DNA of 64,000 nucleotides from an uncultured Eubacteriales bacterium (GCA_902765305.1 CACWZI010000004.1:1-64000); one strand, 5' to 3'; positions 25,361-34,525 are shown, counted from the first letter of the stretch. Program-made: numbers and translations. Notes: generated from the letters alone by a model not told the origin.

Positions 25361-26384
25361 CGCGCTCCCTCCTCCGCCGGCCAAAGTAGACATAGGCAAA
25401 AAACGGCGCGCCGACCAGCGCCGTCACCGCGCCGACGGCCAGCTCCCGGGGCGATACCACGGTCCGGGCCAGCAGGTCCGCCAGCACCATGAAGGTCCCG
25501 CCGAACAGCGCGCTCATGGGGATCAGCAGCCGGTGGTTGCTGCCGAAGATGCGGCGCGCCACGTGGGGCGAAATCAGGTCCACAAAGCCGATCACGCCCA
25601 CGAAGGCCACCGCCGAGCCGGTCAGCAGCGCCGACACGGCGATCAGCAGCAGCTTCACCCGCTTCAGCTCCACACCCGCGGACAGGGCCTGCTCCTCGCC
25701 GAAGGTCATCAGGTCCATCTCCCGCCCGTAGCGCACAAGCACCAGCAGGCAGGGGAGCAGCAGCGCCAGCAGCACCCCGCAGTTTTGCCAGCTCTGGCCG
25801 GAAAAGCTGCCCATCTGCCAGAACACCAGCTGCTGCAGGTGCTCGTGGGAGAAGGCGGTGAGTACCGTCAGTATGGCGTTGACGAACAGGGACAGCACCA
25901 TGCCGGTGAGGATCACGGTGGTGTTTTCCAGGTTCCTGTCGAACCGGGTGGCCAGGGCGATGGCCAGGAACACCGTGCCCAGCCCGCCCAGGAAGCCGCA
26001 CAGCGCCAGCGTGTAGCGGCCCAGCAGGGGCAGAGTGAAGCCGGTTAGGATCGCGGCCGCCGCGGTCAGCGACGCGCCGGAGGACACGCCAAGCGTATAG
26101 CCGGAGGCCAGCGGATTGCGCAGCACGCTCTGCATCACCGCGCCGCCGGCGGCCAGCGCCGCCCCGGTCAAAAAGGCCATGATGGCCCTGGGCATGCGCA
26201 GGTTCCACAGGATCGACGCCGTGATGGCGGGGATGTCCTGCGGCAGCGCCGCGCCGGACAGCCGGCAGCGGACGATGGCGGCCATGTCCGCCACGGGGAT
26301 GGATACGCTGCCCACGCCCATACCAAGCAGCAGGCATATGATGCCTGCTGCCGTAAGTATAGCGATTTTCAGTCCGCGCCTCAT
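25353..26384 (-). CDS. FecCD/BtuC-family ABC permease
   Basis: This 343-residue permease has about ten hydrophobic segments and the family motifs RMPRAIMAFLTGAALAAGGAVMQ, NPLASGYTLGVSSGASL and GVIGFVDLISPHVARRIFG. The ATG overlaps the stop of the binding-protein gene (ATGA), so the two are coupled. Confidence 0.93.
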   Translation of the reverse strand: MRRGLKIAILTAAGIICLLLGMGVGSVSIPVADMAAIVRCRLSGAALPQDIPAITASILWNLRMPRAIMAFLTGAALAAGGAVMQSVLRNPLASGYTLGVSSGASLTAAAAILTGFTLPLLGRYTLALCGFLGGLGTVFLAIALATRFDRNLENTTVILTGMVLSLFVNAILTVLTAFSHEHLQQLVFWQMGSFSGQSWQNCGVLLALLLPCLLVLVRYGREMDLMTFGEEQALSAGVELKRVKLLLIAVSALLTGSAVAFVGVIGFVDLISPHVARRIFGSNHRLLIPMSALFGGTFMVLADLLARTVVSPRELAVGAVTALVGAPFFAYVYFGRRRRERGA

Positions 26385-27289
26385 GCGGCGGCGTCCAACG
26401 CCCCGTAGACCTCGGGATAGACGGCCTCGGCCATCTGGCGCAGGGCGATGACGATGCGGTGGTTGGGCTGGTTGCTGCTCTCGTCGTCCAGCCGGTAGAC
26501 CTGGCCGTTCTTGACGGCGGCGACCTCGCCCCAGCCCTCGCGGCCCAGGATCTCACCCACGGGATCGTCCAGGTAGCTGATGCAGGTCAGGATCACGTCG
26601 GGATTGGCCGCCACGGCGGCCTCCTCGGTGACGGAGGCCCAGGGCTCGCCGTCCCCGTAGGCGTTCTCGGCGCCGATCAGGCGAAGCATCTCGTCCAGAT
26701 AGGTGTTTCCGCCGGCATAGCACAGGTAGGGCAGCGCGGCGACCTCGACGGCCACCCGCTTCTTTTCGGTGACGGTGGCGCCGACCGCGGCGATTTCGTC
26801 GATAGCGGCCTGCATGTCGTCCACCAGGGCCTGGGCCTTTTCCTGCGCGCCCACGCAGTCGCCGATGAACAGCACGTCCTGCTGGATGTCGGCGATGCTG
26901 CTGCTGGAGGGGATCTGTACCACGGCGATGCCCAGGTCGATCAGCGCCTGATAAGGGTTGTCTCCGCCGGCGAGGCTCATGCCCGTGATGAAGATCACGT
27001 CGGGCTGCAGCGCGGCCAGCTGCTCGCTGTCGGGCGTCATCATGTCAAACTGGGGCAGCGCCGCCAGCTCCGGCTGGTACCCGGCGGAATAGGTGTCCAC
27101 GGCCAGCAGCCTGTCCGCGAGACCCAGGTCGGTGAGCACCCGGGTGGTGGAGGGGGCCATGGAGACGATCTTTTCGACGGCCTCGGGCAGCTTGATGGGT
27201 TCGCCCGCCCGGTCTTCGGTCGGGGTGGCCAGCGCGCCGGCGCTCAGGCACAGCGCGAGGGTCAGCAGCAGCGCAACAAGTTTTTTCAT
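26381..27289 (-). CDS. FecB/BtuF-type substrate-binding protein
   Basis: This 302-residue class III binding protein has a signal peptide (1-21, LALCLSAGALA) with a Cys but no good lipobox. EKIVSMAPSTTRVLTDLG, DSEQLAALQPDVIFITG and VYRLDDESSNQPNHRIVIALRQMAEAVYPE are typical. It could bind iron-siderophore, heme or a corrinoid. No cobalamin riboswitch or clear Fur box is seen in the short upstream region (27290-27440). First gene of a four-gene unit with permease, ATPase and a TIM-barrel enzyme. Confidence 0.9.
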   Translation of the reverse strand: MKKLVALLLTLALCLSAGALATPTEDRAGEPIKLPEAVEKIVSMAPSTTRVLTDLGLADRLLAVDTYSAGYQPELAALPQFDMMTPDSEQLAALQPDVIFITGMSLAGGDNPYQALIDLGIAVVQIPSSSSIADIQQDVLFIGDCVGAQEKAQALVDDMQAAIDEIAAVGATVTEKKRVAVEVAALPYLCYAGGNTYLDEMLRLIGAENAYGDGEPWASVTEEAAVAANPDVILTCISYLDDPVGEILGREGWGEVAAVKNGQVYRLDDESSNQPNHRIVIALRQMAEAVYPEVYGALDAAA

Positions 27290-27429
27290 CGGGAGTTCCT
27301 CCTGCTAAAGTGTGTGGAATTGCCCGCCATTGCGGACAGTGCTATTTTAGCATATGGATTTGTGGAATGCAACCGTCAAAGGGGGCAACTTGCAGAGCAA
27401 GACATTTATGTGACAAGCGCTCAAATGAA

Positions 27430-27458
27430 TTGCCGTTTCGTCGGGAATATGGTACAAT
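27430..27458 (+). promoter_or_regulatory. Promoter of the SH3-repeat gene
   Basis: TTGCCG (27430-27435), 17 bp, TACAAT (27453-27458). Confidence 0.55.
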
Positions 27459-27495
27459 GGCGGGGAAAGACGTCGATAAAAGGAGGTTCATATCC

Positions 27496-28452
27496 ATGAA
27501 GACAATCAAATGCGTCCTCGCGCTGGTACTGTGCCTGGCCCTGCTGCTGGGAAACTGCGGCGCGCTGGCGGAGAGCTTCAGCGCGCGGCAAGTCGCCTGG
27601 TGCGACGAGTACGTCAACCTGAGAGAGGAGCCCGACAGCAAATCCCGTTCGCTGGATCGGGTGTACATCGGGGAAGTGGTCATGGCCAAGCGCTACAACA
27701 GCAGCTTCAGCTATTGCTGCTACAACGGCCAGTACGGCTATATCCGCAGCGAATATCTCAACTCCAGAATCGAGCCCTGGTCTGAAGGCACCTTCTACGT
27801 GGCCAACTGCAACGAATACATCTCCCTGCGCAAGATGCCCGAGAGGGGCGCAGAGGTGCGGGCGAGGATTCCCCTGGGCGCAAAGCTGGACGCGATATAC
27901 TATCACGATGGCGGAGATACGTACGGCAATTACGTCTACGTGAAATACAACGGCAAGCACGGCTTCGTGCTGTGGGATTACCTGTCCGCCGACAGGAGCA
28001 GGCCGTCAAAGGCCATGGCGGCCCGGCAGGTCGCCCGGTGCGACGAGTACGTCAACCTGAGGCAGGCGCCCAGCAGCAAAGCCCGTTCGCTGGATCGGGT
28101 GTATATCGGGGAAGTGGTCATGGCCACGCCCTATGACAACACCTTCAGCTACTGCTGCTACAACGGGCAGTACGGGTATATAATGAGCGAATACCTCACC
28201 TCCAAAATCGAGCCCTGGTCCGAAGGCACCTTCTACGTGACCAACTGCAACGAATACATCTCCCTGCGCAGGATGCCCGTGAAGGGCAGCGAAGTGCTGG
28301 CCAAGATTCCCCTGGGCGAGACGCTGGACGCCATTTATTACCACGATGGCGGCGATACGTCCGGCAAATACGTCTATGTGAAATACAACGGGAAGCACGG
28401 CTTTGTGCTCTGGGATTACCTGGCGTCCAGGTGGTATCCGGACGGGCAGTGA
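27496..28452 (+). CDS. Secreted protein with four SH3-like domains in two duplicated pairs
   Basis: This 318-residue protein has a signal peptide (about 1-28). It then has two near-identical halves of about 140 residues, each an A-type unit (CDEYVNLR, RSLDRVYIGEVVMA, FSYCCYNGQYGYI) and a B-type unit (NCNEYISLR, LDAIYYHDGGDT, YVKYNGKHGFVLWDYL). These are bacterial SH3b domains, which usually bind cell-wall peptides. No catalytic domain is attached, so it may be a wall-binding adaptor or a ligand sink. Conserved Cys may form disulfides outside the cell. ATG follows AGGAGG. Confidence 0.82.
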   Translation: MKTIKCVLALVLCLALLLGNCGALAESFSARQVAWCDEYVNLREEPDSKSRSLDRVYIGEVVMAKRYNSSFSYCCYNGQYGYIRSEYLNSRIEPWSEGTFYVANCNEYISLRKMPERGAEVRARIPLGAKLDAIYYHDGGDTYGNYVYVKYNGKHGFVLWDYLSADRSRPSKAMAARQVARCDEYVNLRQAPSSKARSLDRVYIGEVVMATPYDNTFSYCCYNGQYGYIMSEYLTSKIEPWSEGTFYVTNCNEYISLRRMPVKGSEVLAKIPLGETLDAIYYHDGGDTSGKYVYVKYNGKHGFVLWDYLASRWYPDGQ

Positions 28453-28465
28453 TACGAAGGACATA

Positions 28466-28713
28466 CAAATACTGATTTGTCGCTGCGCGACAAATCAGTA
28501 TTTGAGGGGTTAGGGGTTAGGTTTTAGGGGTTAGGGGTGGAGGAAATCCTTCGGATTTCTTTTAATTAAATAGATCGAGAATCGATATAACCCCTGCCGT
28601 TCCCATTTAATCAAACAAATCCGTCAGGATTTGCTCCTTCCCTAACCCCTATCCCCTAAAACCTAACCCCTAAATACTGATTCATCGAGCACAGCTCGAT
28701 GAATCAGTATTTG
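28466..28713. repeat. Nested palindromic repeat, copy c (core subtype 1)
   Basis: This 248-bp element is almost the exact reverse complement of copy b (688-934): same terminal hairpins, TTAGGGG/CCCCTAA arms and core with GATCGAGAATCGATATAACC. It lies 13 bp after the SH3-repeat gene and 17 bp from the 3' end of the convergent phosphodiesterase gene. Confidence 0.92.
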
Positions 28714-28730
28714 TGTGGCGCCGGCGCTCG

Positions 28731-29393
28731 TCAAAGCCCCATCTTCGCCATGATGCCGTCAGCGTCCACGCCGGGGTGGGTGACGTACAACCGCGCGATC
28801 TGCTCGACCAGCGCCACGTCCCAGCCGCGCCGTGAGGCGATATCCACGGCGGGACGGCCTTTTGCGGTCTCCCGTATCACCGTTTCGATCTGGGATTTCA
28901 AATCGCCGGTGATCCTGCGGCGGGGGCCCTGGTGTTCGATGTCAATCCGGGTGATGGCGATCTGGGGCCTTCCGGCAGGGGATGGGGTGAATTCGGCCAG
29001 CGCCATGGTAATGGCCTGGTTGAAGCGCCTGGGGCCACAGGAGCCGGGGTTGAGTAGCAGGGTGCCGCCTACGCGCTGCAGCTCATAGCGGTGGGTGTGG
29101 CCGACGACGGCCAGGTCATACCTGTCCAGTCCGTCCGGCAGGTCTTTTTTCTTGTGGGTCATGAACAGCCGCGCGCCGCCCAGCTCCAGGTCCAGCGTGT
29201 CGGGAAGGGAAGCGGCCCACTCCTTGTCGTTGTTCCCGCGCACGGCGTACACGGGCGCCACCGAGGCCAGTGTGTCCAGGATCCCCTGGTTGTTGATATC
29301 GCCGCCGTGAAGGATGGCGTCGCAGCCGGCGAGCCGGTCCAGCACCTCCTGACGGAGCAGGCCGTGCGTATCCGAAAGAATGCCGAGTTTCAT
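28731..29393 (-). CDS. YfcE/MJ0936-type metallophosphoesterase
   Basis: This 220-residue calcineurin-like phosphoesterase has the full metal set: SDTHG (7-11), GGDIN, GNND and VVGHTH. The catalytic part ends near 155; about 60 C-terminal residues form a helical extension (DLKSQIETVIRETAKGRPAVDIASRRGWD) absent from the short YfcE type. Family members hydrolyse phosphodiesters in vitro; the natural substrate is unknown. Confidence 0.88.
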   Translation of the reverse strand: MKLGILSDTHGLLRQEVLDRLAGCDAILHGGDINNQGILDTLASVAPVYAVRGNNDKEWAASLPDTLDLELGGARLFMTHKKKDLPDGLDRYDLAVVGHTHRYELQRVGGTLLLNPGSCGPRRFNQAITMALAEFTPSPAGRPQIAITRIDIEHQGPRRRITGDLKSQIETVIRETAKGRPAVDIASRRGWDVALVEQIARLYVTHPGVDADGIMAKMGL

Positions 29394-29443
29394 CGTTCAT
29401 TTTCCTCCCATGCGCTGACCGGGTCGGGGAAGTGCCGCAGGCA

Positions 29444-30223
29444 TCAACGGTCCTTCAGGACATACCGGTATTTTTCAAAGCGGTATCTGTTTTTCTTTTG
29501 GGTGATCTGTCCGTACTCGATGGCGCCGACGGGGCAGTTCTGGATGCAGGACATGCAGTGCGCGCAGCTCTTCCCATGCCAGACGGGCCTGCCGTCGACG
29601 ATTTCGATCCTGTTCAGCGGGCACAGGCGCGCGCATTTTCCGCAGCCGACGCACTTGTCCGTCGCCTGGAAGCTACTGACGCCCTGCTTGAGGCGGCACC
29701 ACACGGGGTTGAAGGGCAGGGTGACGGCTACCTCAAACAGCCAGACGTGGCGCGATTTGAGGCGCTCTGCCCTGCCGATGGCGCCGGCTATGCCTTCGAG
29801 CGCTTCAGCACAGGCGCGTATCCGCCGCTCGATCTCCGGCTTTTCCAGCTCCGGGTAATGGTCGGTGACGATGTAATTCCTGGGCATGGTGAGCTCGGCG
29901 CAGCCCATGTAGCGAAGGCCCTTTTTGCCCGCGATGGACCGGGCCAATGTGCCGCTGATTCCGCAATAGCCGCCACTGGTGAAGATGAAGTAGGCGGCCG
30001 CGCTGCCCGTCAGCGGGGTTTTGCGCAGATAGTCGGCGAAGAAGCGGGGCATTTCACATACGTATGTCGGCGCGCAGATCACGAAGGGCCTGTCCGAGTG
30101 GATGGGGGAATGGTCGTCCCGCTTGATTCTATCCAGCAGATCGAGCGCTTCGTCGCCCAGGCGCTCGGCCAATTGCAGGGCGACGAACCGCGTGTTGCCC
30201 GTGGCACTGAAATAAAGGATCAA
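29444..30223 (-). CDS. EFR1-type flavodoxin-ferredoxin fusion
   Basis: This 259-residue protein has an N-terminal flavodoxin-like part (LYFSATGNTRFVA, CAPTYVCEMPRF, TSGGYCGISGTLA) and a C-terminal pair of 4Fe-4S motifs (CVGCGKCARLCPLN and CAHCMSCIQNCPVG). Such EFR1 proteins shuttle electrons in anaerobes; the partner is unknown. The start is TTG 30223, after GGGAGGGA; the in-frame upstream extension lacks a site. Confidence 0.88.
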   Translation of the reverse strand: MILYFSATGNTRFVALQLAERLGDEALDLLDRIKRDDHSPIHSDRPFVICAPTYVCEMPRFFADYLRKTPLTGSAAAYFIFTSGGYCGISGTLARSIAGKKGLRYMGCAELTMPRNYIVTDHYPELEKPEIERRIRACAEALEGIAGAIGRAERLKSRHVWLFEVAVTLPFNPVWCRLKQGVSSFQATDKCVGCGKCARLCPLNRIEIVDGRPVWHGKSCAHCMSCIQNCPVGAIEYGQITQKKNRYRFEKYRYVLKDR

Positions 30224-30318
30224 TTGAAATCCCTCCCTTTTCCAGTGTTCGATTTCGATTATGACGAACCCGCCTGCAATCCATTTTACCACAGGTTTGA
30301 CGGGCGGGCAACGGTCGA

Positions 30319-30786
30319 TCACCGCTTTTTCAGGTACAGCTCCCGAAAGGCGCAGAGCTTGTCCGCCACGCAGATGAGCCATGCCTCCCTGGAGCGGGGC
30401 AGCGGCGTGCCGGGGATCGGCCACATGTGGCTCAATATGATGTTGCGTTCCCTGGCATCGAGGTCAAAGTGCTTTTCGGCGTTTTCCACGGCCAGCTTGG
30501 GGTGCACCAGGGAATGCCTGTAATCCGACCAGGGCATGGTCCTGGTGTCATACAGGTAATAGTCGTGAAGCATGGCCCCGTTGACGAGGGCCCGAATGTC
30601 GATTTTCCAGCCCAACCGCCTGGCCAGCCGGTAGGCCGTGCCAGCGACGCTGACGCAGTGGGCGTAGGTGGTCCCGCCCTTGTGCTGGGGGATCTCCTTG
30701 AGCTGTTCGATGGCCGGATGGGCCAATAGCTCCGACAGGCATTGCCTGAAATACAGATCGTCCTCTGGCGTATATTGATACTTCAC
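30319..30786 (-). CDS. HD-domain phosphohydrolase
   Basis: This 155-residue HD-superfamily protein has the metal ligands His (YAHCVSV), His-Asp (AMLHDYYLYD) and a late Asp (ICVADKLCAF). Proteins of this small class are predicted phosphohydrolases acting on nucleotides. GTG 30786 is chosen because GGAGG lies 6 nt upstream; ATGs further upstream have no ribosome site. Confidence 0.82.
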   Translation of the reverse strand: MKYQYTPEDDLYFRQCLSELLAHPAIEQLKEIPQHKGGTTYAHCVSVAGTAYRLARRLGWKIDIRALVNGAMLHDYYLYDTRTMPWSDYRHSLVHPKLAVENAEKHFDLDARERNIILSHMWPIPGTPLPRSREAWLICVADKLCAFRELYLKKR

Positions 30787-30932
30787 GGCGCGCCTCCGAA
30801 GGTTGAAATCAGCGATATTCATCTTCATTATGATGTGCGATCGGCGCGCCGTCAATACCGAAGCGAAGAATTAATAGTCCGGGCGCAACAGTCGTTCTGA
30901 AGCGGTAGGGTAAAGCGAAGGCGTTTTTGCAG

Positions 30933-30961
30933 TGGACAATACGCCATGCTTCTGATATAAT
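30933..30961 (+). promoter_or_regulatory. Promoter of the nucleosidase-HAD gene
   Basis: TGGACA (30933-30938), 17 bp, TATAAT (30956-30961). Confidence 0.6.
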
Positions 30962-30993
30962 AAGAATACTGACATAAACAGGAGGCGCGACCC

Positions 30994-32709
30994 ATGAAGA
31001 AAATACTTGTCCTGTTGCTGCTCTGCCTGCTGCTGCTTCCCGCGGCCCTGGCGGAGGATTCCCGAATCGGCATCATCTCCGCCATGCCCAACGAGGTGGA
31101 CCTGCTTCTGAAAAAGGCGGAGATCGATCATGTGGATAAGATCGGGAACGTGGAATTCAACGTCGGCACGCTCTGCGGCCAGCCGGTCGTCATCGCCCAG
31201 GCCGGCGTCGGCAAGATCCTGTCGGCGGCCGGGACGGCGGCGATGCTCAACAACTACGACATCTCCGAGGTCCTCTTCACCGGAATCGCCGGCGGGGTGG
31301 GGGACGAAACCCACGTGCTCGACGTGGTGATCGCCACGCAGCTGGTTCAGCACGACTACGGCCAGATCACGAACGGGGGCTTTGAGTGGTCTGAGGGCTA
31401 CTCGGGGGAAGGGGGATACTATGCCTGCGACGAGGGCCTCGTCGAGGACGCCTTCAGGGCGGCCGTGGATGTCGTGGGTCCCGACCACGTCTTCAAGGGC
31501 GTCGTTGCCTCCGGCGACCAGTTCGTGGCTTCGGAGGAATATGTGAAGAAGCTGCAGGACGACTTCAACGCCATCGCCTGCGAAATGGAGGGCGCGTCCA
31601 TCGCGCTGGTCTGCAAGCAGTACGGCGTGCCCTTCGTCGTGATTCGCGTCATGTCGGACAAGGCGGACGGCGCCGCCCACGAGACCTATGAGAACATGGC
31701 GGATATCGCCGCCGACCATTCCAGCAGGATCGTCATGGAAATGCTGGACGAGCCCGCGCTGCTCTCGGATTACTGGACGGAGGGTTCGCAGGTGGCTTCG
31801 AAGCTGAACGATTACCTGCTGGCGGTGACAGATGAAGCCTCGCCCGATTACATTCCCGTGCAGGACCGCGTGGCCGTGTTCGACCTGGACGGCACGCTGA
31901 TGTGCGAAACGTATCCCTTTTGCTTCGAGTACATGGTGTTCGCGGACTACGCGCTGAAGCACGCGGACGCGCTGCCCGAGGATGTGGTGGCCGTCGCCCG
32001 GGAGATCGAGGATGCCGCCGGCGCGGCCAAGCCGGACGGCATGAGCACGCGCCAGGCCGCGGCGGCGGCCATCGCCTACAAGGGCATGACGCCGGGGGAG
32101 CTGGCCCGGGTGGTTGCCGATTTCAAGGGCAGCGACGCCTGGGGCTTCAAGGGCCTGAAGCGCAGCGAAGCCTGGTACAAGCCGATGGTGGAGCTGTTTG
32201 AGAAGCTGCAGGCGAACGACTTCACGGTCTACGTCGTCACGGCCACCGAGCGCAACATCGTGCGCGAGGTCGTCAGAGGGACCCTGGACATCCCGCCGTC
32301 CCACGTCATCGGCACGGAGTACGGCTATACCGCGACCAATCAGGCAGACGCGGCGGACGCGGACTACACCTTCCAGCCGGAGGATGCCGTGGTGTTCGAC
32401 GGCAATTACTACGGCGAGAACGCCAAGACCAGCAAGGTGGACGCCATCGTGCGAGAGATCGGCCAGCAGCCGGTGCTGGCGTTCGGCAATTCCTCCGGCG
32501 ACGTGGCGATGCAGATCTATACCATCAGCAACAACCCCTATCGCAGCGCCGCTTTCATGGTCATGGCGGACGACGAGGCGAGGGAGTACGGCAACGCCGA
32601 AAGCGCCGCGCAGAAGCGGGCCGGGTATGAAGCGCAGGGCATCGACATCATCTCCATGCGGGACGACTTTGTAACCATCTACGGTGAAGCAGTTGCCAAG
32701 GCGGATTGA
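30994..32709 (+). CDS. Secreted MTA/SAH nucleosidase fused to a HAD phosphatase
   Basis: This 571-residue protein has a clear signal peptide (1-20, ending ALA). Residues about 24-255 match 5'-methylthioadenosine/S-adenosylhomocysteine nucleosidase. The catalytic set is intact by alignment to the E. coli enzyme: Glu34 (AMPNEVDLL), Glu199 (CEMEGAS) and Asp222 (MSDKAD). Residues about 290-570 form a HAD-type phosphatase with FDLDGTL (296-302), a Thr motif in VVTATERN, and GNSSGDVAM. One exported chain would thus cleave nucleosides and remove phosphates, possibly for purine or thio-sugar scavenging outside the cell. MTAN is normally cytoplasmic. ATG follows AGGAGG; it is a single gene. Confidence 0.88.
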   Translation: MKKILVLLLLCLLLLPAALAEDSRIGIISAMPNEVDLLLKKAEIDHVDKIGNVEFNVGTLCGQPVVIAQAGVGKILSAAGTAAMLNNYDISEVLFTGIAGGVGDETHVLDVVIATQLVQHDYGQITNGGFEWSEGYSGEGGYYACDEGLVEDAFRAAVDVVGPDHVFKGVVASGDQFVASEEYVKKLQDDFNAIACEMEGASIALVCKQYGVPFVVIRVMSDKADGAAHETYENMADIAADHSSRIVMEMLDEPALLSDYWTEGSQVASKLNDYLLAVTDEASPDYIPVQDRVAVFDLDGTLMCETYPFCFEYMVFADYALKHADALPEDVVAVAREIEDAAGAAKPDGMSTRQAAAAAIAYKGMTPGELARVVADFKGSDAWGFKGLKRSEAWYKPMVELFEKLQANDFTVYVVTATERNIVREVVRGTLDIPPSHVIGTEYGYTATNQADAADADYTFQPEDAVVFDGNYYGENAKTSKVDAIVREIGQQPVLAFGNSSGDVAMQIYTISNNPYRSAAFMVMADDEAREYGNAESAAQKRAGYEAQGIDIISMRDDFVTIYGEAVAKAD

Positions 32710-32756
32710 TGGAATTCCAAATTCAGAGCCTTATGGTAATATTTATAACAGACATA

Positions 32757-32785
32757 TTGACAAGATATTGAAATTGTGGTAACAT
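32757..32785 (+). promoter_or_regulatory. Promoter of the 32937 gene
   Basis: TTGACA (32757-32762), 17 bp, TAACAT (32780-32785). The leader to 32936 is about 145 nt, with direct repeats CCACGGAT (twice, near 32860-32880) and no riboswitch I can name. Confidence 0.6.
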
Positions 32786-32936
32786 ATTTATGCAAAATGG
32801 CGCTGGGGCTGTATCCCTGTCGCCGTTGTATTGCCCTGCCGGGGACGTATGTGCAGACCACGGATTTGCCCACGGATCGCGGCGCGGGAGGGTCTACCGA
32901 CAATCTCAAAGAATTCGTTACAGGAGGGAATAATCG

Positions 32937-33572
32937 ATGAAGAAATTTGTCTCTGTACTGCTGGTGCTGGCGATGGTGCTGGCTGTAACGGCCACTGCGG
33001 TCGCGGCTTGCAACATCAAGGCGGGCATGTGGGTCGAGTTCAAGAAGGATTCCCCGGCCTATACCGCCGCGAAGTCCAGCAAGAAGACCAACAACGTCGT
33101 GGCGAAGGGCTCCTATGCCGAGTGCGACAAGGTCTGTGGCAAGTATGCCCGGCTGATCGTAAACAGCGCCAGCGGCATCAAGCGCTGGTTCAAGACCGAA
33201 GACCTGAAGCAGGCGCCCGAGGAGGGCATTGAAAAGGTCGTTTGGGCCAAGGGCGGCAAGGGCATGTCCTCCAAGGGCTATGTTTATTCCAGCGATAAGC
33301 ATCTCAAGGGCAAGTACGTGAAGGTCAGCGGCCATACCAACCTGCGCAAGACTCCCAGCCTGCATTGCAAGAGCCAGGCCGTCGTAGAGAAGTGCACGAT
33401 GCTCAAGCTGACCGGCCGCACCGGCTTTGACAATCGCAGTTGCGAGTGGTTTGAGGTTTGCTATAAGGGCAAGAAGCTCTGGCTGTCCATGTGGTACATC
33501 AAGGTCAAGGCAGATGGCGTGGCCATTCAGCTTTACGACAAGGATGGCAATAAAGTCGATTACTACGATTGA
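32937..33572 (+). CDS. Secreted SH3-like protein
   Basis: This 211-residue Lys-rich secreted protein has a signal peptide (1-23, ending VAA), followed by Cys24, and one or two SH3-like units (NLRKTPSLHCKSQAVVEKC with a strand pattern after it). Five to six Cys in the mature protein suggest disulfides. No enzyme domain is attached. ATG follows AGGAGGG. It has its own promoter and a strong terminator at 33748. Binding to cell wall or host glycans is inference. Confidence 0.72.
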   Translation: MKKFVSVLLVLAMVLAVTATAVAACNIKAGMWVEFKKDSPAYTAAKSSKKTNNVVAKGSYAECDKVCGKYARLIVNSASGIKRWFKTEDLKQAPEEGIEKVVWAKGGKGMSSKGYVYSSDKHLKGKYVKVSGHTNLRKTPSLHCKSQAVVEKCTMLKLTGRTGFDNRSCEWFEVCYKGKKLWLSMWYIKVKADGVAIQLYDKDGNKVDYYD

Positions 33573-33747
33573 TTTCTTTGATGTCGTGGTCAGGCGCGAA
33601 AGCGTCTGGCTGTGATGGCCCTGAAGCTGCAACGCTACAATTCGCGGGCGTTGCGCCTGTCTGCCCCTGGTGGGCAGCCGTGACGCTCTGTGAAGGACCA
33701 TGAGAGACGGGTCGCGGTTCCGTGGACCGGCGATTCCTCCGGGTGTA
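33573..33747 (+). other. Stem-loop-rich 3' region, possible small RNA
   Basis: The 175 bp after the SH3-like gene can form several hairpins in a row: CAGGCGC-GAAA-GCGTCTG, AACGC..GCGTT, CTGCCC..GGGCAG and GGTTCC..GGACC. It ends at a perfect terminator. This is more structure than a simple 3' end needs. I see no known RNA family. Confidence 0.3.
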
Positions 33748-33785
33748 TGCAAAGCCCCGGGCGTTTTTGCCCGGGGCTTTGCAAA
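33748..33785 (+). terminator. Strong terminator
   Basis: TGCAAAGCCCCGGGC/GCCCGGGGCTTTGCA, a perfect 15-bp stem with loop GTTTTT. The U-tract is weak. Confidence 0.8.
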
Positions 33786-33842
33786 TGCCGCCTTATTTTG
33801 TCGAATTTCCATTCTTGCGCATAAGGGTTGAATATAGTATAA

Positions 33843-34380
33843 TTGTCCAATACCGTCGATGACATGATGGCATGGGTGGATGATCAGCTGGACTTTGTCG
33901 TCGCGCAATGCGCCTGCGAGTTGACCATCAACGATCCGACCGCCCGGGACGACGCCGGCAAGCCCGTGCGGATCATCCGCCGCGCGGAGACCAATCTGGG
34001 CGATCTGATCGCCGACGCTTTCCGCGCCCGGTCCGGCGCGGAGGTGGGCGTCGCCTGCGCCGGCGGCATTCGAATGGGGCTGCCAAAAGGACAAAAACGG
34101 CCTGTTCACGGGCGTGGAGGGCGCGTACCGGGTCAGAAACGTCATGATCTGGGGCGAACCGCTGGAGATGGACAGGATTTACACCTTGGCGTCCCAGGAT
34201 TTTACACTGATAAACCACGGAGACGGCCAGACCGCCTTCGATGGTGCGAGGACGATCTGGCAGGCCGACGTGCCGGACTACGGCGTGGTGGCCGAATATC
34301 TCCACGAAGACCTGGACGGCATTGTGGGAGAGGACTATGCCAACCCCTATGGGCAGGGGCGCATCGTGGCCGTCGGGTAA
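33843..34380 (+). pseudogene. 5'-nucleotidase C-terminal domain remnant
   Basis: The first frame (from 33843, TTG) encodes DLIADAFRARSGAEVGVACAGGIR, the hallmark of the 5'-nucleotidase C-terminal domain. After about 34085 the homology jumps to another frame (34114-34380) with the family's end (YTLASQDFTLINHGDGQTAF). The N-terminal metallophosphoesterase domain and about 80 middle residues are absent, and there is no signal peptide. It is a deleted, frameshifted relic. Confidence 0.8.
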
Positions 34381-34525
34381 GCGGCGCGATCGACGGAGGG
34401 AAAACCAACCATGGAATCGTTTGGATTTGTTTATAGGCGGTTCACAGCTGGTTCACAATTTGATGGTAGTATACAGACATCAGCAAGATGCTGTTTAAAT
34501 AATAAATATCCCCCCTCCTGAATCC

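Noticed and set aside
30787..30855. Longer start for the HD-domain gene
   Set aside because: Upstream ATGs lack a ribosome site whereas the GTG at 30786 has GGAGG at 6 nt.
32793..32936. Purine-riboswitch-like GGTCTACC before the SH3-like gene
   Set aside because: The other conserved parts of the purine class are not present and the downstream gene is not purine related.
34440..34480. Promoter for a small RNA ending at 34564
   Set aside because: GGTTCACA repeats and TATACA are present but spacing (12 or 23 bp) is wrong for a sigma-A promoter.
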